From Accumulibacter sp964420975 (GTDB taxonomy: Bacteria; Pseudomonadota; Gammaproteobacteria; Burkholderiales; Rhodocyclaceae), in NCBI GenBank assembly GCA_964420975.1, contig CAYQVH010000002.1:196395-260394 (forward strand): DNA of 64,000 bases, written 5' to 3'. A model generated the notes under the pieces. It was not told where the DNA came from and searched no databases. It was given only the letters and a program-made list of their open reading frames with translations. Below, one piece after another: positions 46,208 through 54,784 of this stretch. The translations under genes and the position numbers were made by a program. Position 1 is the stretch's first letter. Each line of letters starts with the position of its first letter.

Positions 46208-48151
46208 CTAAGGTAATTCTTCACCCTTCGGCTCGCCGCCGGTGCGCGGTGGAATGACTCCCAGCCGGTTCTTGATCGTCTGCGGCCTGCCGTCGAACAG
46301 GGCAGCGTAATAGACGGAGTTGTTCATTACCTTCTTGACGTAATCACGCGTTTCGTTGAAGGGAATCGTTTCGGCGTAGATCGCGCCCTCGAGCGGCCGT
46401 TCGGCGCGCCAGCGGCGCGCCCGGCCGGGGCCGGCGTTGTACGCGGCCGACGCCAGTACCGGATGATTGTCGAGACTGTCGAGAACCAGCCGCATGTAGG
46501 TGGTACCGAGCAACAGATTGAGGTCGGTATCGTTGACGCGGTTCGGCTGAAAATCCTTGAGACCGAGCTTGTTGGCGACCCATTTCGCGGTCGCCGGCAT
46601 CAGCTGCATCAGGCCGGAAGCACCGACCGGCGAACGGGCGCTGGTGACAAAACGGCTCTCCTGACGCATCAGGCCATAAACCCACGCGTCGTCGAGCACC
46701 TGGTTGCGTGCCGCCGGCCGCACCTGTTCGCCGTAAGGAGCCAGATAACGCAGGGAGTAGTCGTGTTCGTTCCGCGTACGGTCGGCCGCGGCGATCGCTC
46801 GGTCGTACATCCCGGCGCGCTGTGCGATCTCGGACGCGGCAAGCAGTTCGCGGTCACTCATCGTGCGCAGCGCGAAGTTCCACTCCTTGACGCCTTCCGC
46901 CCGCAGACCGAGGCGGAAAAACGCCTGCGCCCGCTGCACGCCGGGATTCGCCTGCACTTGCAGTGTCTCTTCGCGCGTCGGCGCAGCCGCTCTCGGAGGC
47001 GTCATCGTCGCCTGACCCAGTTCCTCGTTGGCCAGTGTGCCGTAGAAATCCGGCTGGCCGGCGATCTTCGCGAATTGCGTATTGGCTTCTTCGACCATCC
47101 CACCGGCGCGGTAGGCTCGGCCCAGCCAATACACCCACGCCGGCTGCGACGCCAGAGATGGCGGCATGCGCTCGATCGTACTGCGCACGCTGCCCCAGTC
47201 GTGGGCGCGCAGGGCAGCACGCACTTTCCACTGCGCCACGTCGTCGGAGAGCGGAAGGTCGCCCGCCTGCCGATACCACTCCATCGCCTCCGGCAAGTGC
47301 CGCTGCGCGCCCTGATAGGCGATCTGGCTCCACGCCCAAGCCCTCTCGCCGGCAGTCAGCGAAGGCGCGATCCGTTTGAGCTGATCCGCCGCCAGCCGTG
47401 GTTCGTTACGCGCGACTCGCTGGACGGCGAGCACCGCCAGCTCGCGCTGCATGCGACTGCCCGCAAAGTCACCCGGCAGCTTGAGGAGCCACGGTAGCGG
47501 GGAGTCGATCACCGCCTGCACGACCTTCTTCTCCGGCGTCTGACTCGGCGGCAGATAATTCATGCTGTAGCTGGCTGCCGCCATCTTGTTCGCCTCGAAC
47601 TGCCGCCGGATGCGCGTCCAGACCCCGTCGGCAAGCACGCGCTTGCTGACGATCAGCGCTTCGAGCACCGGATAGCACGCTTCCGGAGGTTCGAGCAGCG
47701 TCAGCCACATGGACAGTGCTTCGTCGACCGCTTTGACGTCTCCCTGCGCGCGCCGGCTCTGTAGCCAGTAGCAGACGAGGTCCTGTTCAGGTTGCACCAA
47801 GCGCGGGTATTCGCGGTCGAACGTCGACCACTGCTGCTTTTTCCCTTGCTGACGCAACCAGTCGACCCGCAGCTTCTCGGCGACGTAGGTGTTGTCGTGC
47901 CGGATCAGGAACGCTTCGACCGCCGAACCGTCGCCGTCCTTGAGGTCGAGCATCAGCCGCCAGTAGTCGACGTAGGCTTCAAGCTCGTGACCGGCAAGCG
48001 ACGTGGCAGCGCGTTCGAGTTTGCCGCGATCGCCGGCACGGTAGGCGTCTCGCGCCGCGAAAAACTGCTCGTCGCCGTTCGCCGCAAGCGCCGGCGAAGG
48101 CGACAGCATCAGCACCCCGAGCAAGGCGACGACTGCACGATAACGCTTCAT
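46208..48151 (-). CDS. slt: Soluble lytic murein transglycosylase
   Basis: 647 residues, close to E. coli Slt70. A signal peptide (VALLGVLMLSPSPALA) is followed by a long superhelical alpha domain (residues about 30-470) and the catalytic domain with LMRQESRFVTSARSPVGASG (catalytic Glu), LMQLMPATAKWVA, and YNAGPGRARRW. It cleaves peptidoglycan glycan strands with 1,6-anhydro ring formation in the periplasm. The ATG at 48151 is fixed by the signal peptide. It is divergent from the cycloligase gene. Confidence 0.96.
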   Translation of the reverse strand: MKRYRAVVALLGVLMLSPSPALAANGDEQFFAARDAYRAGDRGKLERAATSLAGHELEAYVDYWRLMLDLKDGDGSAVEAFLIRHDNTYVAEKLRVDWLRQQGKKQQWSTFDREYPRLVQPEQDLVCYWLQSRRAQGDVKAVDEALSMWLTLLEPPEACYPVLEALIVSKRVLADGVWTRIRRQFEANKMAAASYSMNYLPPSQTPEKKVVQAVIDSPLPWLLKLPGDFAGSRMQRELAVLAVQRVARNEPRLAADQLKRIAPSLTAGERAWAWSQIAYQGAQRHLPEAMEWYRQAGDLPLSDDVAQWKVRAALRAHDWGSVRSTIERMPPSLASQPAWVYWLGRAYRAGGMVEEANTQFAKIAGQPDFYGTLANEELGQATMTPPRAAAPTREETLQVQANPGVQRAQAFFRLGLRAEGVKEWNFALRTMSDRELLAASEIAQRAGMYDRAIAAADRTRNEHDYSLRYLAPYGEQVRPAARNQVLDDAWVYGLMRQESRFVTSARSPVGASGLMQLMPATAKWVANKLGLKDFQPNRVNDTDLNLLLGTTYMRLVLDSLDNHPVLASAAYNAGPGRARRWRAERPLEGAIYAETIPFNETRDYVKKVMNNSVYYAALFDGRPQTIKNRLGVIPPRTGGEPKGEELP

Positions 48152-48194
48152 GCTAAGCTGAACTCCCGGAAAAAGCGGGGTTCGAGGATAGCAC

Positions 48195-48815
48195 ATGGCC
48201 ACTGCGTTGACGCCGGCTGACGCTGTTGTGCGTTCCGTCGCCAGTAACGGCAAGCGGCACGCGCTGCGTCGCGAACTGATCGCCAGACGCCTCGCCATGT
48301 CGACCGACGAATGGTCCGCAGGCTGCGTCCGCGTGCGTACCCATCTGGCTGCCGGCCTGCCCGAACTGGCGACGATGATGGTTGCTTTCTGCTGGCCACA
48401 GAAACACGAACCCGACCTGAGACCGCTGATCGAGACCTGGATCCGCGCCCGGCAGCCAGGCTTCGCCGCCCTCTTGCCGGTGGTGGTCGGGACCAGGCAG
48501 CCGCTCGCCTTCCGCGCCTGGACCCCGCAAACGCCGATGACGATCGATCGCTACGGCATCCCGACGCCGGCAGCCGGTGATTTCGTTTTCCCGCAGGCCA
48601 TCCTGCTGCCGGTCAACGGTTTCGACGCCGCCGGCCATCGGATTGGCTACGGCGGCGGCTATTTCGACCGCACGCTGGCGTCACTTCAGCCGCGCCCGCT
48701 GGCGATCGGCGTCGGCTTCGAACTGGCTCGCCTGGACTCGATCGAACCCGAATCGCACGATCAGCGGCTGGAATGGATCGTCACCGAAGAAGGGGTTTTC
48801 CGCACGCTTGGCTAG
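48195..48815 (+). CDS. 5-formyltetrahydrofolate cyclo-ligase
   Basis: 206 residues. The enzyme converts 5-formyl-THF to 5,10-methenyl-THF with ATP. Motifs are RHALRRELIARRLAMS (N-terminal basic helix), MVAFCWPQKHEPDLRPLIE, DFVFPQAILLPVNGFDAAGH and the strongly conserved RIGYGGGYFDRTLA. The ATG at 48195 is 43 nt from the divergent slt start, so the two promoters share this small gap. Confidence 0.93.
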   Translation: MATALTPADAVVRSVASNGKRHALRRELIARRLAMSTDEWSAGCVRVRTHLAAGLPELATMMVAFCWPQKHEPDLRPLIETWIRARQPGFAALLPVVVGTRQPLAFRAWTPQTPMTIDRYGIPTPAAGDFVFPQAILLPVNGFDAAGHRIGYGGGYFDRTLASLQPRPLAIGVGFELARLDSIEPESHDQRLEWIVTEEGVFRTLG

Positions 48816-48859
48816 TGATGTGTTTGGCAGCGTACCCGCCTGACTCTTTTTCCAGAGGT

Positions 48860-49963
48860 TCAACAATGAGCCACGATGAGATCGCCGCGTGCGGCGCAGA
48901 TGCAGGGCAGAAACTCGTCTTCGGCCAGCGCGACGCCGGGGCTGACAAGGCAGCGAACTTCGCCTGCCAGCAGACGCATTCGGCATTCGCCGCAGGTCCC
49001 GGCACGGCAGTTGGACGCCGGAGCCAGTCGGTGGGCCTCCAGCGTCGCCATCAGTGTCGGCTCGCCGGACGTCACGACGTCGGTCGTTCGGCCATCCCTG
49101 ACGACACGCAGCCGCTGACCGCAGGTGCCGCCCGCATCCACACCGAACGCTTCCCAACGGACTTGCCCCGGCGCGATCCCGGCGGCGGTGAGTCCTTCAC
49201 GCAGTGATTCCATCATCGGCAGGCTGGCGCACAGGTAGAAGAGGGCCTCGCCGGGGGAGGCTCCGGCAGCTGCGAGGGATCGAGTGATGTGGTCGGCATC
49301 GATTCGACGGCAGGGCAGGGGCCAGACGGGGTCCGGCTGCGAAACGCTTGGCCGGTATTGGATCGCCGGATGGCCTTGGGCCAGCCACTCGAACTCCTCG
49401 CGATAGAGAAGTTCGCCGGCGCTGCGGGCGGCGTGGAACAGAAATACGGGGTTGGCGGTATCGGCTGTCAGTCTGGCATGCAGCATCGCCCGCATTGGCG
49501 TAATGCCGATACCGCCGGCGATCAGCACCAATGGCTGGCGCCATCTGATGTCCAGTGCGAAGTCGCCTTTTGGCGGGTAGACGACGACCTGCGTTCCGAC
49601 GGTCAGCTGATCCCAGACCCAGCGCGACACGGCGCCCTTCTCCTCGCGTTTGATTCCGAGTTCGTAGGCACGCGGTGACGGCTTCCACGCCGCCAGCGAG
49701 TAGGCCCTCTGCAGCGTCTCGCCGTTGGCTCCGGCCGGCACCTGCAAACCGAGGTGCTGTCCGGCGCGGAATGCCGGCAGGCGTCGGCCGCGCGGATCGG
49801 CCAGTGTCAGCCGCACAAGGTGGCCTGGGTGTTCGGCGCGCGCCGTGACGATCAGCGACCACGGTCGCGCGGCAGCTTCCCGTCGTCGTCGCGCCAGGAG
49901 TGTGTAACCCCCGTCGGCGAGCAGCGCGACGATCAAGCCGATGGCCGCCAGCGACAAGAGCAA
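48860..49963 (-). CDS. Membrane-anchored ferredoxin-NADP reductase-like oxidoreductase
   Basis: 367 residues. One N-terminal helix (LLSLAAIGLIVALLADGGYT) is followed by an FAD domain (RAGQHLGLQV, RAYSLAAW), an NAD domain (VLIAGGIGITPMRAML) and a C-terminal plant-type [2Fe-2S] domain with NCRAGTCGECRM and LPCICAARGDL. It can pass electrons from NAD(P)H to a partner. The next gene upstream is a PepSY protein and then a TonB receptor, so iron-siderophore reduction is a likely job. No ATG is available; TTG 49963, 12 nt after GGGGAGG, is used and is uncertain. Confidence 0.85.
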   Translation of the reverse strand: MLLSLAAIGLIVALLADGGYTLLARRRREAAARPWSLIVTARAEHPGHLVRLTLADPRGRRLPAFRAGQHLGLQVPAGANGETLQRAYSLAAWKPSPRAYELGIKREEKGAVSRWVWDQLTVGTQVVVYPPKGDFALDIRWRQPLVLIAGGIGITPMRAMLHARLTADTANPVFLFHAARSAGELLYREEFEWLAQGHPAIQYRPSVSQPDPVWPLPCRRIDADHITRSLAAAGASPGEALFYLCASLPMMESLREGLTAAGIAPGQVRWEAFGVDAGGTCGQRLRVVRDGRTTDVVTSGEPTLMATLEAHRLAPASNCRAGTCGECRMRLLAGEVRCLVSPGVALAEDEFLPCICAARGDLIVAHC

Positions 49964-50002
49964 GAAAGCGATGATCCTCCCCTTGCTTACCGACGTCCCA
50001 TT

Positions 50003-50746
50003 TCAGGAAGCGCACAGTGCGGCCTTGCGTCGTTCGGCGCGCCACCAGCAGTACACGCCGGTGAGCGCGAGCAGGAGCAGCGCGATGCCGACCAGGTCGA
50101 TCCAGATCCACTCGCCTTCCTTGCCGAAAAAGGCTTTGCCGGTATGCAGGTCCATGATCACCTTGCCGAGCGTGATCGTTTCGCCGTGCACGTCTGCCTC
50201 GATGGAGAGCGTCGTCAGTGCTGCCGACAGCGGCGCGTCGGGCTGCCAGTCGCGTCCGTCGGTGCTGGTCAGCAGGCCCTGTTCCTTGATCGCAATGACG
50301 ACGCTGCCGTCGGGCCGGGTGGTGACATTCCATGCGTCACCCTTGTAAAGGCGCTGCCAATCGCCTTTCCGCTCGTGCCAGACGCCGTTCTTGGTCGCGG
50401 CGACAACGCTCCCCCATCCCGCCTCGGCAAGGGAGCGCACTTGCACCCCGGCGAGCGCCTCGACCGCGACCAGTCGTTTGCCGTCGAGCCGGTACAGGCC
50501 GCCGGTGGTGCCAATCCAGGTCTCGCCTGCGGTAGTCGTTAGCGTGGCGCGAGCCTCATGGCGCGGCGGCATTAGCCGCTCGCCACGATAGCCGGGCAGC
50601 CACCCTGCTGGCACCCGAAGGTCCTCGGTGCCGAGACGCTGCTTGTGTGCGATGAATACCGCCGTTGCGGCGACGATGAAGATTGGCACGGCGAGGAGGG
50701 TGCCGAGCCAGACGTGCCAGCTACGGCTGTGAAGAGCAATGGACAT
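50003..50746 (-). CDS. PepSY-associated membrane protein
   Basis: 247 residues with a helix at each end (LGTLLAVPIFIVAATAVFIA near residue 20; WIDLVGIALLLLALTGVYCW near 225). Between them lies a periplasmic domain with repeated beta strands ending in Gly-Leu-Tyr/Val-Trp (TWIGTTGGLYRLDG, NGVWHERKG), like a small propeller. The HSRSWHVWLGTLLAVP start is typical of PepSY-TM proteins that accompany TonB receptors and reduce or release iron. It lies between the broken receptor and the reductase, with short gaps. Confidence 0.8.
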   Translation of the reverse strand: MSIALHSRSWHVWLGTLLAVPIFIVAATAVFIAHKQRLGTEDLRVPAGWLPGYRGERLMPPRHEARATLTTTAGETWIGTTGGLYRLDGKRLVAVEALAGVQVRSLAEAGWGSVVAATKNGVWHERKGDWQRLYKGDAWNVTTRPDGSVVIAIKEQGLLTSTDGRDWQPDAPLSAALTTLSIEADVHGETITLGKVIMDLHTGKAFFGKEGEWIWIDLVGIALLLLALTGVYCWWRAERRKAALCAS

Positions 50747-50754
50747 GGTTTTTC

Positions 50755-52626
50755 CTAGAAACGGCTCTCGAAGGTCAGATAAATCGTCGGTTTCGAGCTT
50801 TCGGTCTTGCTTTCCCAACTGCTGAAGCTGCCGTCAGCGTTGTATTTCCGCGTGGCTTCGTCTTTGTCGATGGCGAGCACGTTCTTGGCAATCAGGCGAA
50901 CTTCTGCGGCAGCGCTGAATGACTTCTGAAGGTACAGATCGAGCAGCTTGGCCTGGTTGCGCTTCTTCAGTTCTCGCTTGCCGTCGCCGTCGATGCTGTC
51001 CGTGGTGAACTCGGGGGTGTGGTTGATGCTGAACCCGGCTGACCAGCGACCGGGGAGGTACGCCCAGTCGAGGCCCAGCGTCGTGATTCTGGGGGGCAGG
51101 TCCTTGACGTCGCTTTCGCCTCCGACGTTGCGGTTTCTCACCTTGCCGCGCAGTTAGGAATGATTGCCGTTAAGGGTCAGCTGATGCGCTCCCTGGCGCA
51201 CGACCGGAACGCGCCAATCGAGTTCTGCACCGTAGAACCGCGCATCGCCGGCATTGTAGGGGCGCTCGACGTAGCGAGTGCCTTCCAGTCGGGTCATCTT
51301 CTCAATAACGTCCTTGACGTCGCGGTGATAGAAGTTGATGCCAACCACGCCGCGATTGCCCCAGAAGAACTTTTCGACGCCAATCTCGCTGCCCAGGGCG
51401 CGTTCGGGCCTGAGTTCGGGGTTGCCGCCTTTGTCCGGGTTGGTGATCGAATTGGTGCCACTGGCCAGTGTCACCATCGGGTTAAGGTCATCGAACTTCG
51501 GCATTCGCAAGGTCTGGGCGATGCTGGTGCGCAGGTTCAGCGTGTCGGTTATTGCCCAGCGATACGCCAGGGAGGGATTCGGTGACGCTTCGTCGGCTTT
51601 TCTGGTGAGTCCGGCGCGGTCGGTGGCATCGCGCTTGACCTGTTCATACCGGATGCCCGGCGTCAGCCAGTGGTTCCGGGCGACGAGCCATTCGCTCTGT
51701 AGGTAGATTGCCAGCTTCGTCTCGTCGATCTGGTAGACGTCGTTGGCGCCAGGGGCTGCCGGTGTCAGCGGCGAGGTCGCATTGTTCGCACTCAGCGTCT
51801 TTTTCCGCTTGTCGTAGTCCGTGAAGGCTCCCTGTACGCCCGCTTTGACGACGTGGTCGCCAAGTGGAATAACGACGCCGGCGCCGACATACCGGGTGTC
51901 CTCCCTGGTGCGTTCGTCTTCGTTCGTGCGCTTGGTGACGACGCCCACGCGATTGCGTTCTACCGAATACTTGTCCTTGTCCTCGCGCCCCTGCTGGAAT
52001 CCGCCGTTGGCGTACCAGTTGCCCCAGCTCGCCAGCCCTTCGTAACGTCCGGCAAAACGACCGATCAAGTCTGTCTTGTCCTCGTCGGTCGTCGTCAGCT
52101 TGGTAACGACGCCCGAGGCGTCGCGCGATACGGAGTCTTCATCCTTGTTTTCATGGCCGGACGAGACAAAAGGGGTCAGCACGAGTTTGTCGTGCCCGAG
52201 CTTCCAGGTGATCTGCGGCGAGAGAAGCCTTTCCCCTTTTTTTACCGGCTTCGGTTTGTGCTCGGTGCCAGTGACCGCTCCCGACGCGTTAACCGTGGTC
52301 TTGTCTTCGACCACGTCTTCCGCACCCTGTGTGTAAGACGCTGCCAACACGACATCCACTTGGTCGTTGCTGAATCCGTGCTGGGCGACGACGTCGCCGA
52401 CATTGAGGCGGCCATTCTTCCCCCAGGCCGCACGCAGGCGCGTTACGTCGTCCGCCCGGTTCTTCAGCACGATATTGACGATTCCGCCGATCCCGCCAGC
52501 GTCATACTCGGCAGTGGGATTGCGGATGATCTCGATGCGCTCGATCATGTCGGCAGGCAGACGGTCCACCTGCATCTGCCGCTCCTGCTTGGCGCTCGGT
52601 GCCGGCTCGCCGTTGATCAGGACGCG
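50755..52626 (-). pseudogene. TonB-dependent receptor, 5'-truncated with internal stop
   Basis: The remaining part begins inside the plug (RVLINGEP, QMQVDRLPADMIERIEIIRN, GGIGGIVNIVLKN). It continues through most of the barrel (TSIAQTLRMPKFDDLNP, FFWGNRGVVGINFYHRDVKD). An in-frame TAA at 51154-51156 interrupts it after TLNGNHS. The frame then continues without shift to FESRF, the aromatic C-terminus needed for outer-membrane insertion. A TAC-to-TAA change would explain the stop. Upstream of 52626 the signal peptide, TonB box and first plug half are missing and an unrelated sequence begins. It is probably inactive. Confidence 0.88.
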
Positions 52627-52950
52627 TTAGTGTGACAACGAGACTCAGGGACTCTTCAGCGTTCAGACGACGAAGAGGCCGAACCCGGTCGTTCGTAACG
52701 TGTTCGAGGAACTGGAGGTCAAGCCGATCAAGGGCGGCAGAGAGACCGCTCACGGCCTACCGTATGGCCGCACCTTTCGACGTCGTGAGCTTCCCTGCCA
52801 CGGAAAACGGCAGCACTCGATGTTGGGGAAGCAGTCGCCGGCGCAGTTTCCGGAAAATTGGATCAGCGAGCGGCTTGCGGGAAAACGGGTCGTATGCAGC
52901 CGGCTCCTGGCAGCGTGTCGGACTACTTGAGCGAGCGAGGTTCAGACCGC
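52627..52950. other. Unassigned segment at the truncated receptor edge
   Basis: 324 bases between the receptor break and cytochrome b561. A plus-strand frame (52700-52930, starting GTG) reads FEELEVKPIKGGRETAHGLP and then becomes Arg-rich; I do not recognise it. It may be a relic of the insertion that removed the receptor 5' end. No repeat or inverted terminus is visible. Confidence 0.35.
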
Positions 52951-53559
52951 CTAGCGGCGCTTCCGCCCGTTGATCATCGCCCGCACGAGGTTTTCGCGGT
53001 GCAACAAGCTTTCCCAAACGACGCCCAGCACGTGGCCGGCGATCAGCAACACGGTGAAGTGCGTCGCCGTTTCGTGGGTTTCTTCCAGAAGGTGAATCAG
53101 ATCGTCGTCGCTAGCCAGAAGCCACGCCGCGAGCGGGCCCAGTCCCTGGTCGGCCGCATAAAGCGCCACTCCACTGACCACCGTTGACGCGAGTCCGAGC
53201 AGCAGCAGGACGATCATCGCCCCGCCAGCCGGATTGTGTCCGAGGTAACGCCGGGCGCGCAGGAGAAGAACGTCTTTGACGTAAGCCACAACCACTCCCG
53301 GACCCTGTACAAAGTCGGCGAAGCGCGCATGGCGTGGCCCGAGAAAACCCCAGGCGACGCGAAACAGCAACAGGCCACCGATCAAATACCCGGCCCAGAC
53401 GTGCACCGCTTGCAGCCACTCGCCGTCGAACCGGCTTTGCAGCGCTTCGAGGGCGTCACCCTCGGTGAAGTAGGCAAGACAAAAACTGGCCAACAGGAGC
53501 CAGTGAAACAGGCGGAGCAGCGGGTCCCATACGGCGACGTCGTGGTTAGGAGGGTTCAT
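52951..53559 (-). CDS. Cytochrome b561-family protein
   Basis: 202 residues, four helices. VWDPLLRLFHWLLLASFCLA with the first heme His, AVHVWAGYLIGGLLLFRVAW with the second, and HETATHFTVLLIAGHVLGVV with two more give a di-heme four-helix membrane cytochrome like those fed by Ni/Fe-hydrogenases or used as cytochrome b561. It likely shuttles electrons between quinol and a periplasmic partner. The start at 53559 is chosen over the longer frame because heme-helix similarity begins there. It lies 87 nt after a PepSY protein gene. Confidence 0.92.
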   Translation of the reverse strand: MNPPNHDVAVWDPLLRLFHWLLLASFCLAYFTEGDALEALQSRFDGEWLQAVHVWAGYLIGGLLLFRVAWGFLGPRHARFADFVQGPGVVVAYVKDVLLLRARRYLGHNPAGGAMIVLLLLGLASTVVSGVALYAADQGLGPLAAWLLASDDDLIHLLEETHETATHFTVLLIAGHVLGVVWESLLHRENLVRAMINGRKRR

Positions 53560-53646
53560 TCTCGTCACAGGGCAGGGGAGGGGCCGTTTCACGGCGGCCC
53601 CTATGGCAAAACGGAAACGTCGATCCAGCCGTCGCACCGCGAGCGC

Positions 53647-53955
53647 TTACTTGCTTTCTTCGGAAACCAGCGCCCCAGTCTTAATTTCGTAGTGCACTTC
53701 CCATTTCTTGCCGTCGGCACCGCTGATCTTGACCTCCCACGTCTTCTTACCCTTCTTCGTGTCTTCGTAGGCCTTGGTCACCTCGCCGGGGTGCGCCTTG
53801 GTGGCCATAGCGATCGCCTGTTCCTTGGTGATTTCCTTGGCTGGCGCGCTGGCCGCCGCCGGTGCCGATTGGCTGTCGGCAGCGAGTAGCCGCGTGCCAG
53901 GGCCGGCAGCCAGCGAGAGCAGGATGAGCGTCGAAAGGGCATATTTAAGGTTCAT
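53647..53955 (-). CDS. Periplasmic PepSY domain protein
   Basis: 102 residues. A signal peptide (ALSTLILLSLAAGPGTRLLA, then ADS) is followed by an Ala/Pro linker and one PepSY domain (ITKEQAIAMATKAHPGEVTK, WEVKISGADGKKWEVHYE, TGALV). Small PepSY proteins of this form are often coded beside cytochrome b561 and may regulate or bind a periplasmic partner. The mature protein has no cysteine, so it does not bind heme covalently. Confidence 0.9.
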   Translation of the reverse strand: MNLKYALSTLILLSLAAGPGTRLLAADSQSAPAAASAPAKEITKEQAIAMATKAHPGEVTKAYEDTKKGKKTWEVKISGADGKKWEVHYEIKTGALVSEESK

Positions 53956-54127
53956 GGAGGGCTTTCTTCATTCCAGTTGACAGAGGAGATTCCGCTTCAC
54001 GCTGATCGCCACGAGTCGGGCTGCCAGCGCACGCGTTGGCGGCACTGTAGTTAACGATTCTTAAACGAGTCTTAGCCCTCCGTCCGCGCCAGTCGGGAGC
54101 GGGGTTTCGGGCCGAGAACATTTACGC

Positions 54128-54156
54128 TTGACGTACAGCGTCAGAGCCGATACGGT
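54128..54156 (+). promoter_or_regulatory. Promoter and palindromic operator of the higBA-led operon
   Basis: TTGACG (54128-54133) and TACGGT (54151-54156), 17 bases apart, form a candidate -35/-10 pair. Inside it TGACG (54129-54133) and CGTCA (54139-54143) make an inverted repeat with a 5-nt spacer, a good size for HigA autorepression. The next gene, higB, starts 9 nt after the -10 box, so the mRNA leader would be nearly absent. All inferred from sequence. Confidence 0.45.
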
Positions 54157-54164
54157 GGGAAGCA

Positions 54165-54455
54165 ATGATTCTCAGCTACCGCGACCAGCAGACGAGGGAC
54201 TTCGCCGCGGACGCGCACGTTCGGGTATTCGAGAGGTTCCGCCGGCAGGCAGAGAAACGCCTCGACATCCTGGACTCTGCGACCGGCCTATCGGACCTCC
54301 AGGCGCTGTCGTCGAATGCGCTCGAAGAACTGAAAGGCGACCGGAAGGGTCAGCACAGCATCCGCATCAACAGGCAATGGCGGATCTGCTGCGAATGGCC
54401 CGACGGTGAAAGCGGACCCTCGAACGTCGAAATCGTGGACGATCAAGGAGTTTGA
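54165..54455 (+). CDS. higB: HigB-type (RelE superfamily) toxin
   Basis: 96 residues. The pattern MILSYRDQQTRDFAAD, LDILDSATGLSDLQALSSNA, GDRKGQHSIRINRQWRICCEW matches HigB/plasmid-maintenance killer proteins, ribosome-dependent mRNA interferases. The catalytic basic residues of the RINRQWRICCEW block are present. It comes before its antitoxin gene (2-nt gap), the reverse order typical of hig loci. The short leader and palindrome suggest HigA autoregulation. Confidence 0.93.
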   Translation: MILSYRDQQTRDFAADAHVRVFERFRRQAEKRLDILDSATGLSDLQALSSNALEELKGDRKGQHSIRINRQWRICCEWPDGESGPSNVEIVDDQGV

Positions 54456-54457
54456 CG

Positions 54458-54772
54458 ATGGTCCGTACGCCCATTCACCCCGGCGAAATCCTCGCCGCAG
54501 AGCTCGATGAACTCGGCGTCAGCCCGACCGAGCTGTCGCGGCAAATCCGCGTCCCGGCGAACCGTATCAGCCAGATCATCAATGGCAAGCGCGCGATCAC
54601 CGGCGACACCGCGCTTCGCCTCGCGCACTGGTTCGGCACGAGCCCGCAGTTCTGGATGAACCTGCAAGCGCTCCATGACGTGCGTCTGGCCGAACAGCAG
54701 GCCGGGACGGAAATCCGTAGCCTTCCGACCAAGCCGGGAAACCCCAAAACCGACCTTCCGCGTCCGGTGTAG
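54458..54772 (+). CDS. higA: HigA-type antitoxin
   Basis: 104 residues. An XRE-family helix-turn-helix is clear: IHPGEILAAELDELGVSPTE, LSRQIRVPANRISQIINGKR, TALRLAHWFGTSPQFWMNLQ. This is the VapI/HigA pattern. It neutralises HigB and should bind its own promoter. The hsdR gene begins 12 nt after its stop, so the toxin-antitoxin pair and the restriction system are likely one transcript. The last 20 residues are a polar tail. Confidence 0.95.
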   Translation: MVRTPIHPGEILAAELDELGVSPTELSRQIRVPANRISQIINGKRAITGDTALRLAHWFGTSPQFWMNLQALHDVRLAEQQAGTEIRSLPTKPGNPKTDLPRPV

Positions 54773-54784
54773 GGCAGGACGCTC

